64,000 nt of DNA, from positions 6,696,001 to 6,760,000 of the forward strand of contig NC_048554.1 of NCBI RefSeq assembly GCF_902806685.2. Reading direction: 5' to 3'. Below are positions 46,001 to 58,000 of the stretch, one piece after another. Origin of the DNA: Maniola hyperantus. Its lineage: Eukaryota > Arthropoda > Insecta > Lepidoptera > Nymphalidae. Position 1 is the first letter of the stretch. Each line of letters opens with the position of its first letter. Under the pieces are notes generated by a model. That model was not told the origin of the DNA and searched no databases. It saw only the letters and a list, made by a program, of their open reading frames with translations. Position numbers and translations under genes: made by a program.

Positions 46001-49000
46001 CTACTGTAATATTAATTGCAGTTTCTACTGTAGTCATTTTATTTCATCGCGAATGAAACGCTTTGCGTCATCTTTCCTTATACGCATGGCTAGGGTCTGG
46101 AATACTCTTCCTAGGTCAGTGTTTCCTGCCAATTATAATCCGGGTATCCTTAAAACAAGAGTGAATAGGCACCTTCTAGGCAAACGCGTCGCATCTTAGG
46201 CCACATCATCACTTCCCATCAGGTGTGATCGTGGTCAAGCGTTCGCCTATAATGAATTTAAAAAAAAATGAACTAGCATTCAGAGGAGACTTCACCTTTG
46301 GTTTGCCAAAATGCAAACAAAAAGGGTTGGTAGTTTAAAGACATGCGGGAGATTTCTAGCCTGATGAGAAACTGGCAGACAAAACGGTGTAATTACGAAA
46401 ATACTTATTTAAGTACTCTTTTTTAATGCGGATGTTTTTGGCCCAATACAAAAAAAATCATTTCCATGAAAAACGTCCTGAAAACAGTGCTAAACTTCCA
46501 TCCAAATTTCGAGATTTCGATCACTGAATGCATATCCGAACTCATTTCTGAGACAAACGGCCTAAAACTGTACTAAAATTGAGTCCAAAGTTCGTGATTT
46601 ACAATATAATTAGGTACAATAAAATATATAGTTTCAACAGCTGTCATTCTGCTTATTTGCTCCTCTTGTAAAATTTAATTTCGTGTAATTACACCTTTTT
46701 GTTCAGCAACTTGCTCAATTCGTAATTCCTCTAACTATCGTAGGTATAATTTTAGTCAGAAAAAGTTGGGTTGAGAAAATGTTGGCAAAAGGAGTTGGAA
46801 AATGAAAGAAGAGGCTTTAGGAAGAGGAAATTAATTTACTTACTTACGTTTTAGGCGGAAGATTAAATAAGTGAACTGCAATGCTAACTTAAATTAATAC
46901 TTACATGAATGCACAAACTTGTATGAATGCATTAAATAGGCAAACAATCAGTGCTTATTAAGGTCTTTTAGCAAACTTTAAAGTAAGTAAGAAAAATTCA
47001 CATTTAGGTTTACTTAGTTAGGCAAAAAGTCTTTTCATTGGTCAAAAAGAAGTTGCCTAATGCCTAGACTGGATAGCTACTATTATATGTAACTACTTGA
47101 TGCATAAATATGCAATGTTTTAGAAATCTCGCGCACTCCGAATGCATTCGCTATCAAACAGTGAAAATGCTTCTTCTTAAACAAGCCTACTTAATTAAAT
47201 GCGTTTTAGAAATCGTTCGCAATCCGAATGCGTTTTTTATCACCTTGAGTCTTAAATGCAATATACTCAGCACTTTTATAGACCACTTTTTAAGTTTTTA
47301 ATTTTACCTTGACGATTCATCAATTTTGAATTGATATCAAAGAAATACCTACTTACTAGAATAATTGTTGTTTAATTTCTTCATATTACAACAAGACTAG
47401 TCTATTTAAGTACCTACACTGTCGAAATTAAGGTAAATCTTATTACCTACTAACAATTATTATCTACATAAGTAGGTATTCTTGAATGGAAAAATATAAA
47501 TTTCTCATGTATTACGTATCTACCCGAAGTACCCGATAACGTAACGTTAGGAGAACCTTGATTGCAGTAATTGAACAATTTACCACAGTGATTGAGCTGC
47601 TGTATTTATATACTTAATTATTATTGTCATAATATCTACTGATAACACTTCATGGTAGGTTAATCATTATAATTTTATGAGAGTAAAGCAGGCTTAGGTT
47701 TAAGAGTAGGTTTAGCACACTTAGGTAAGTTTATATCTAAAATACTTACTAGAAAAACATACCTACTACCTACTCTACCTACTACCTACAATAATAAAGC
47801 TCATTTTCATTCGTCCATAAGAAATACAACCAAGAGTGCGAGCGATATTACGCTGTTGCATCGCATGCCATAGGGAAATAAAGGAGAATGCCAGATCCTG
47901 ACCCACCAATTTACACACAATATAAATTAATGATAATTATCATAAATTGGGATTTTAAACTTGCGGATGTTTTTATTAGTTTCACAATTATAGGTAAGTA
48001 AATGGCATGTAACCTAGAATCATTAGGTATGTGACTTAATCTTAATTTAATGAATAACCGCAAGTTCTAGAGGTGTTAAATCCTATGTTTAGTTATCAGT
48101 GATGAAACAGCAACAAAATGCTGCATAAAGCATACGTGTGAACGACTTTTATATATAATAAAATGGGTTACGGTTCTATACAAATTCTGTCATTGTCCTT
48201 TCAGAACGCATTGGGAGTGCTTGATTTAGCTATCGTTTGGCAATGTTGTGTATTGAAAATGAGACTTTAGAAGAAATTTTCGAAAGAAAACTACTTAAGT
48301 TTAGCAGATAAGCTGTACTTATCTACGTAAAAACTACACAGGATTTTTTAAATAATCTTAGAATCTACATTTTGCACTTATAGACCTGGTAATATTGTTG
48401 GTATGGATTATAACGCTAAAAACAATACTAAAAAACGGTGCTAGGTCACGATCACTTGTTATTCTACGAATCTCAAACGCGCAAATAAAAAAAAACCTTC
48501 ACGGATAATAAATTCAAATTAAGTACTTATTAGAATATTTATGAAGATATAAACAGACAAAAAAAAACCGGCAAAATGCGAGTCAGGCTCGCGCAACGTG
48601 GGTTCTACACTCGTACACACACACACAACGTACTACACTCGTATTTTTTCGTCATTTTGCACGATAATTCAAAAACTATGATACATACAAATAAATAAAA
48701 ATATCTGTTTTAGAATGCACAGGTGAAGCCCTTTCATATGATACCCCACTTGATATAGTTACCTAACTTCGAAAATTTAAAATACTAATTATTTGTTTAT
48801 AACCACAATAATTTTTTTTTTTGTGTAATGTAACCACAAATAAACGGTTTTCAGATTTTTCCCCTATACCAGCTATAAGACCCACCTACCTACCAAATTT
48901 TATGATTCTAGTTTCTAGGTCAACGGGAAGTAGGTACTCTGCAGGTTTCTTGAAAGACAGACAGACAGACAACAAAGTGATCCTATAAGGGTTCCGTTTT

Positions 49001-52000
49001 TCCTTTTGAGGTACGGAACCCTAAAAATCTCTTCATATTGGATACCTACGTATATTATCTTTATTATCTTACATACATACTAAATACTTTACATATGTTA
49101 GGTACAAGAAGTTATCAGTTTGATTTGAATTAGATTTGAAACAAATTGAATTTAATTTAAATGAAACGTCGTAAAAAAGATTTTGTCGCTCTTTAGTAGG
49201 TATATCTTACTATACTAAAAATAATGAGGATTTCCGCAATTTTAAGATCGATGTTTATTAAACGAGTTTTGAATAAAAACTTAAGTTAAGTCAATAAGTT
49301 TTATTTTAATCTCAATTCAGATAGGTAGTAGGTACTCAGTTCTCACGGTTTATGTGGACTTCCATAGACATGGACTTCGATCCAGCATAAGGATTAGAAG
49401 TTCTTAACCGGAGTATAACGATAAAGTCCTTACTTGGCGCACTACTTTATTATGAACTAGCTTATGCTCACGACTTCGTCCGCGTGGACTACATAAATTT
49501 CAAACCCCTATTTAACCCACTTAGGGGTGGAATTTCGAAAAATCCTTTCTTAGTGCATAGTTGGATACCCACTTTTTACAAAGAACACACCCTCCAAATT
49601 TCATGTCACTATAGAGTATAGGACGTACAGATTGAGGACCTGGAACCCGAAGTTCACATTTGATGTTGTATTGCCATGTCAAACAAATTCTGTCCAAAGT
49701 TCCATTTAGAGCGGTTCAGTATAGAAGTAGTTGGAAAATCCGTCATAAGATGTCTTTCAAATAAGAAAGTGAAGCTAACTTTTTCTTCTTCATGTCCTTA
49801 GTCTAAAACTTTTGGATATTCTAGTGTAACCCCAATTGTACACAAACATATACAAAGACACTCACATATGCACACTTATACGTGCTCATTCACTTTCACC
49901 CCCACACACACGCACTCACGCACACACAAACACACACACACACAGATAACATGGACTTCCACGCACATAATATTTTCTTTAGCTCTTTAGTTTAGTTAGT
50001 ATGTTAGTTAGTATGTAGCTAGCTTTGTACTCACCGAGCTGGAGGCCCTGTTTTCCGAGACACAGTTTCTACTAGTTCGGAAAACAGGTGCACAGTATTG
50101 TTTTAGTAAGAATTTTATAATAATTAGTTTTAAGGTACCTACGTGTCAATACTAACAAAAATATGATTTTGTATTTGGTGAAATAAATGATTTTATTTAT
50201 TTATTTAGTCTACGCTATGTGGGGTCGGCACAACATAATAACATGTACCTACTTATTTTCTTCGTCTTTCACTCGTTTCTGTCATCCGTCAACGCATTAT
50301 CCACCCCTTTTCCACACATACCTATCATGTTTCACACAAATCCGTCTTTTGACTTTTCTTTGGTTTTCCTTGCATGCATGCATGTTGTGTGAAGTAAAGC
50401 TAACTAAATCTAAGTTTTTTTCTTTTCAGCCTGAAGGTGTGGTCACATTTAACTGGACAGCGCAAGAGCAAGCCTACGTTTTGTCGAGCTATTTTTGGGG
50501 CTACGCCGTGACATGTCTCTTCAGTGGAACAGCGGCCGAGCTATGGGGTCCGAGGAAGGTGGTTTTCTTCACCATGCTTCTATCTGCCGTGCTTACGATA
50601 CTGACACCTCAGGCTGCGAGGTTGCATCACGTAATGCTGGTAGTTGTGCGTTTGGTCATCGGTCTTGCAGCAGTGAGTATTACGTAATTATTGTTTTTTT
50701 TTAAATTAAATGTGTAATTTAAACGTGTGACAGGGTTTGGTTGCAAGTTGCACTCCTCTGTCATTTTAGTGCAGTTCTTCAATCCATGGGGCGCAAGAAC
50801 CTATTTCTCGAGAAAACCGATTATACCTATTGTTTAAATTAAGATATTAATTCATAGAAATGAATTATTGAGATTACTTGATATTTTCAAGCTTGTTTTG
50901 CTCTCGTTATGGCCTGGTTGTGGTCCATATATACTTAGAATTACACGTGGAAGAGCTGTCTAACTCTTATCATTATTTATACATACTTAGGTACCCACTC
51001 CTTCATTTTCATTATTTAAGAGTTTATCTCGAGTAATCATAGTATAATTGGTATGTATCTAAGTACCTAGTATGTTACCTACACTACCTAGACGGGTTAT
51101 TCCACACAAAAGAAATTGCGGGCTGCAACTCAATTTTTTTCCTTGAGTAGGTATAACTATGACCAAATTCATCTCGTAATTTTGACAGCTTCATAGATAT
51201 CACGATTTTTGTTCGAAATAGCCATTCTTTAAGATACCTTATCTAATTTAGGTCAATGCTAGTAATTAGTTTTTATTATGATTTGTTTGCTTAAAGTTGT
51301 TTTTATCCTGAAGACAAAATATTCATTAAAAAATTCTATTTACCCCAATACTAGAACAAATACAATAGGTACTTACATAATAAAATGTTCTGAGAAAAAA
51401 AGAACAATTCTTTAGGTAGGTACTTAGTTTCGATTGTAATGAAATGAAATTGAAATGAAATGAAATTATGTAAAAAAAAAACCACACGTAAATTAGTTTA
51501 CAACAAAGTAAAATTAAATCAAAAGGTACCTACTCGTACTGCATTAAGATAGTTTCAAGATATTACCTATAATATTACAGGTTTGTAATATAAAAAAAAT
51601 ATTACGACAAAGAAAAAGATTTTATTTTAAAAACGTGATAAAATGTTTATGTGTAGCATGTGTCATAACGTATAATATGCCAATACTGATAAGTGGCTAA
51701 ATGCAGGTAACTATTACAAAATTATGTAACACAATAGGGGCAGTATGAAACTTGAAATACCTAATTATGGCCTAAGAGCCAGCGCGTGCCAGACCTTCCT
51801 TATTTTATAAAAGCTGAAAGTTTCTCTGCGTATTGTCCCCAACACTGGGAGGAACGTTTGTTGATAAAACTAGCTAACTAGCTGATCCACACGGTTTCGC
51901 TCAGGTATTTGATATACTGGGTAAAGTACCCGTACCTACCTTTCTAATGGATGAATTATTAAAATCGGTTCAGTAGTTTCAGAATTTATCGATTAGAAAC

Positions 52001-55000
52001 AAACAAACAAATCTTTACTCTCTATAATATTAGTAGGTAGTATAGTAGTAGATATAATATATAGTCCACGACAGGTTGAGATGGCAATAGAGGTATGAGG
52101 GTGGGGGGTGGGGGGTGGGGGGGTCGCCCTGCACATCCGCATCCGATTGCCATTTCGACCTGTCGCGTACTATAGGTACATGTTATTTCGCGAGCATTCT
52201 GTATATACTATATATGTACCTATACTTGATGAATATGTTATCCTCAGGGTTTCCTCTTCCCCGCCCTGCACGCTCTAGTAGCTCGTTGGGCGCCACCGCA
52301 AGAAAAGGGAAAGTTCGTCAGTGCTTTGCTGGGCGGTGCGATCGGAACAGTGGTCACTTGGTCTCTTACCGGTCCTCTTATTGAGACGTTTGGCTGGAGT
52401 GCCGCATTCTACGTACCAGGTACTTAAATACTGAGTTTTCTTAAATTAAAGCATCCCGAGTCGGTCAAGCGGTTTGACCTCAAGAACGTAGATATTTGCT
52501 TGAGCCAAGCACTTTGACCGTTTACAAAGTTTGCTTGATGCTTGAGTCAAGCATTTACGTGCGTGTTTGAAGCGATTTTATATTTTTACTTGACGTGACG
52601 TTCAGTTCAGACAATGTTCGAGAAATAAGAAAAGTCAGTTTGCTGGCTCAAACTGCTAGACAGGCGCATCAAGCTGCTTGATGATCAAGCAAAACAAAAC
52701 TACGTGGTTGACGTCAAGCCGCTTGACCGTCTCGGCAGATCTTTAGACAACAGCTAGGTAGGTACATATTTACGCTTCTTCATTCTAGAATTTTCCTGGT
52801 TATCTTTTTCTAAAGATCTGTCTTAGTTATGATTTGTATGTTAAATTTTTTCTTTTCCAAGTGCAATAGCATTGTCTGGTCAGTTCCCTTATCTTTCTGA
52901 ACTAAAACTTTTGTATCCGCGTAGGAATGGCTATGAAGCATGAAGGCTATGAAAATTATCTTAGTTGACATAAGTAAAGGTGACGGCGAATGTTTAGATG
53001 ACGTCATATCATTTAGATGAGATAGATTACATTCAGTATTTGCGCATCTGCTTTAAAAATGTTGACATGAACTGTTTATCGATTGTATCAAAAGAAGATA
53101 CTTTAGATATGTTTAGATAGGTACTCAGGTTTTTTGCACTACTTATTCTAATGTTTTTTGTAAATTGCAGGAGTAATCGGGATAGTATGGTGTGCGGCCT
53201 GGTGGTTGCTCGTATACGACTCACCTGTAACACACCCAAGAATTTCTGATGAGGAAAAAGCATATATCCTAGAAGCCATTGGCGATAAGGTTCAGCAGGG
53301 CTCGAAAGATACCAAGGTAAGCTTACTGCTTAGTTTATCAAGTAACAAGATGAAACTAGCGACTACATCTGTGGATTTAGTTTTTTTTAGAATCCTGTGA
53401 GTACTGTTTGATATTCCTGGACTAAAAGTAGACTATACCATTCGTCTATGGAGTGATAAGTCTGTACCAAATTCGCTTCACGTTTCAGTCATTCGCCATT
53501 TTTCGGAGGGATCTGGGAATCCAACGGGTTACTATGCCAAGAAAACGCCTACCATTGCGTGAGTGTGCAAGCCGTCCCGCCGCCTCATACGCCGATTGCC
53601 ATCTAAAACTGTCATGTACTACGTTATCTATATGTAAAGGAATCCCAATTCCTTGAATTGGGAATACGAGCAGAGAGAGATGAATATATGTATCGCGGAG
53701 GTAGTAGGTACGCAACACGCAGGAAGTCACTTTAAAAAATGTTGATTTTTAGCCCTGTATTAAAATCAACAAAATTATTCATTTCAGATCGTGCCCCCGT
53801 TCAAAAGCATCCTGACTTCGTTCCCATTCCTCGCCATGGTGATACTCCACTACGGCAGCAACTGGGGCTTGTACTTCGTGATGACGGCAGCACCAAAGTT
53901 CGTGTCAAGCGCGCTCGGGTACAACCTCACCTCGACTGGAACCCTATCCTCTTTGCCGTATTTGGCTAGGATGATCTTTTCACTCGTCTTCGGCGCCATT
54001 GGCGACAGGTATGACTTTTGTAATTGACTTTTTGAAACTAGGTTTTATCATTAAACCAGGAAAGTAAATCTTCTCTTAATTAATTTCTGCTCTTGTTCTG
54101 TATTCATTAAAAAAATAGGTAATAATAACTGAAACTATTTTAATTCAGCGTGGTAGACTATGGCCAGAACCTCTCATACTGAGAGGACCCGTGCTCTGTA
54201 GTGAGCAGGCGATGAGTTGATCATGCTTTTAGTTCAATTTAGAGTAGCCTTCTTAGCCAAGTGGTTCAGATATCCGCCTGCTATTCGGGAGATCCGGGAT
54301 TTTCGAATTTCTCTTCCGAGCACGCACCTCTAACTTTTCGGAGTATAACCTGTAATAATAATACGAAAATATCACTTGCTTTAATGGTGAAGGGAAACAT
54401 CGTGAGGAAACCTGATGCATGCCCGAGAGTTCTCCATAATGTTTTCAAAGGTGTGTGTAGTCTGCTTATGTAGACAATGGCCAAAATTCTTCTCATTCCG
54501 AGAGAAGACCCGTGTTTAGTAGTGGTGATGGGTTGATCTGGATGATGATGATTTTAATTAAATAGACCAATTCATATAATTAAACAAAACAGAGCTACAA
54601 TAGCTCAACTGACTGAACCCCACCCGTTGTACTATTGTCGTACCTGCTCCTAGCACAAGCTTTACGCTTACTTGGAGAGGAAAGGGGAATATCAGTCACG
54701 ATTAGCATAGCTAATATTCTTTATGAAAATTACCAACTAAAACAGTTCCCAATACCAAGTTAAACATCCAAACATCCACTGACAAGCGTTATTTCTCTTT
54801 AATTTCCAGAATCGTCAAACAAAATGTCGTTTCCACCACGTTTATGAGGAAGTTCTTCTGCCTGTTCTCTCACATTGTACCCGGTCTACTCCTCATCGGT
54901 CTCGGATACACAGGCTGTGCGCCGATCCTTTCCGTCGCTCTCATCACATTCTCCATGGGATCCAACGGTGCTGCCACACTGACGAACTTGGTGAACCATC

Positions 55001-58000
55001 AAGATCTTGCGCCGAACTACGCTGGGACCCTGTATGGAATTGCTAATGGAATTGGAAACACTGCTGGATTTGTTACACCGATGGTGACAGCCTATTTCAC
55101 AAAGAACGGGGTAAGATATAAAAAATACATTCTGCTCTACTAAGCGTAGGTATGTCGCGTAAAATTGAACTCCTCTCGCGCTATTTTAACTTTTTGTCTC
55201 AAATTTCATGTCAAAAGTACGATTTTAGTCCTTGCTAAATAAAGGTGAATTGTACTTTTCACATGACAGTTGACCCATAGAGTTAAAATGGCGCGTGAGG
55301 AGTCATTTTGTATGGATTTAACCTAAAATTCGTATCTGATACTTTTAGGCGTTTTGACTTTTGCTGTACGGGACCTGACCACAAAAACTGATGGGATTTA
55401 GAAACTGTCGGTTGTAAATTATATTGAGGGTACCTACCACGTAAAGACTTTTTGAACTCGAGGACCCAACTTCTCAGCCCTGATGTTGTAAGCCTGCATT
55501 CCTATTTTTTATGAAATTTGGTGGTACTAGATACCTTGATATAGCATCCCGGGGAAGGGCTACTACAGATAGGCTAATACAATTTTTGTATTGGAACTTC
55601 AAAAGTTCCCACGGTATTTTTAAAAACCTAAATCCACGCGGGCGAAGCCGGGGGCATCAGCTTGTACAAAATAAATGGTCTTAACAGTTTAGAAAATTAC
55701 GTAACTAAGTAGGTATTTTATAAAGGTGTTAGAGATTATTCTGGGTAAAACATCTGATTTGGAATTATAAGTTTTGCTAGAATTATATGTGTTGCTTATG
55801 GTATTGTCCTGTGTATGTTGTATATAAAAGGAAAAGGTGACTGACTGACTGACTGATCTACCAACGCACAGCTCAAACTACTGGACGGATCGGGCTGAAA
55901 TTTGGCATGCAGATAGTTATTATGACGTAGGCACCCGCTAAGAATGGATTTTTGAAAATTCAACCTCTAAGGGTGTGAAATAGGGGTTTGAAATTTGTGT
56001 AGTCCACGCGGACAAAGTCGCGAGCATAAGCTAGTGTTGTATTAATATGTAGGTCAATACCATATAAGTAACACAATATGTAATATTTATTCTTTTCGAC
56101 GAGGAAATTAACTCTCATGAATTTTAATAAATCGGCTGTGTTCATTGGAAAAATACAATGAATAATAATAATTAAAACATAATTCACGCAGTACTTAGGT
56201 AGGTATGTATATATGATAAGAAACTTATTATACAATTTTATAAATATACGGAGCTAACGGGTGTTAATATTCTAATATTAATATAGCATAATTTAATTAT
56301 TTATTGGTCTCAAGCGCAATTTTTTATCAGTGTGGGTGTATTACGTGAAAAAACGATACTAATACTTAGGTACTACCTATTAGGTAGCTCCACATGCAGC
56401 AATCAACACATATAACATATTATTATACGCAAACTTTTATTATATTTTATTGGCATTCCAAACTTTCTGTAATCTGTGTTCCAAACCGTCCAAATTACCT
56501 ACAGGCAATTTGTAGATTAGAAAAGGCATAGGTTAGTATACTAGATAGTAACTACCTACTTATTATATAGCTAAGACACGTGGAGTTGTTCCCGCTGCTG
56601 TGAAGAATTTTTTTTTTATTGCATTGCCCTTAAACTTTAACATGTCTGGGCTGTCTGGCAGGGGGTCGCCCCGATACTAGGTGTCTGGCAATATTTACAT
56701 GGCGAGATTTCTAATAGGTAGGTACCTACTATTCCGAAGAAAAAAAAGACATACTTTGACGAAAGATTATTATTATTATGACGTCTTTGTTGCCTGTTAA
56801 CTGCCACCATGATTGAACTTCACAGTCGCTGATCGTCCCCTGTGTTGGGGACAATGCGCAGAGAAACTTTCAGCTTTTATAAAATAACGAAGGCCTGGCC
56901 CTCACAGGCTCCAAGTCTAGTACATTTAGTTAGGTACCTATTTTATTAATATTTAGTTGCGCTAACATTTTCCTCAACATAACGGATCTATGGTACAATC
57001 TGTCTTTATGTCATAATATTTCTTAAATAAACCTCTTACTGTCAAGTTTTAGTACGTGTTAACTGTTAACATGTTAATTATATCATTACTCGTATGTTTT
57101 AATATTTAAATGAGATCATAATATAAATTGTAGGGGAGGCCGGGTACAAACGTAATAAATGCCGGGCTTTGAGTAAACACGTTTAAATGAACTTTATTTT
57201 ATTTAACGCTGTGATTATTACAGGGTACTTCATAAGTATTTATATTAATATAGGGTAACTATATCTATTATTATAATTATCTATCCTACAGGGTAATTAC
57301 AATAAATAAATAAATAATCATTTATTTGCAAGAACGTTGGTACATTTAGGTTGCTGTATGTAATTTTTTTAACTCATAAGGGGGTCGCTCGTTTAGATAA
57401 GACACGTTTCTTTGCTTCATCTTAACCGCGATGAATCTTGAGCCTCAGTTATTTAAACCGTGATCACTCTACTTAGGTATTGGCTGTGCATTTTACTACT
57501 ATTTACAGGATAGCCATAGCAAAAGTTTAATTATTATTCCTGCTAATAGTATAAGTAGATTATTTCGCACATTGTAAACAAAAATGGCACTATCCAAAAA
57601 TTGGTAGTTCTAAGTTAACTAAGAATCAAGTAGGAAGTACCTACTTCTGTGAGTAAATACAGCTCATTCGTAAAGATCCTCGTCTTGATAACTTCTATGA
57701 ACTATGATGACCCCCACTTTGTCGTTTTAAGTTCAATTAAGTATTGTTAAATGCAAAGCTTTAAATGGGCGGTAGGTACTTATTAAAAATCGAGATTTTG
57801 GATACGTTCATTAGTGATTCCAATGTGCGAAGAGATGAAGTTAGAGAGGCACAAGGCTCAACAGCTTTGCTTTGTTCACAGAACGGTTTTGCGGAATGGC
57901 GACCTGTATTCTTGACCGGAGCTTCTCTATACATTGCCTCAGCATTGTACTTCATCCTGTTCGGAACCGGAGTGACGCAGTCATGGAACTACATTGCTCC

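Larger units (their letters stand above)
45994..50429. other. Third intron of SLC17 copy 3
   Basis: Contains a LINE 3' end (46045-46273), a repeat shared with 43985-44185 (46430-46615), repeat family C (48559-49026), repeat A (49457-49640) and a CA-rich microsatellite (49880-49945). At 50187-50400 it is open-frame but non-coding before the exon at 50430. The stretch 46620-48550 shows nothing but AT-rich sequence. Confidence 0.55.
55111..57881. other. Last intron of SLC17 copy 3
   Basis: Contains a TIR element (55158-55317), a LINE-tail fragment (55540-55670), repeat A (55821-56035, reverse), a block at 56838-56910 that is an inverted copy of 51787-51846, and AT-rich sequence. The open frame at 57765-57880 upstream of the last exon is intronic. 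Confidence 0.55.

Noticed and set aside
49880..49945. Regulatory CA-repeat element
   Set aside because: A plain CA-rich microsatellite in an intron with nothing to support a function.
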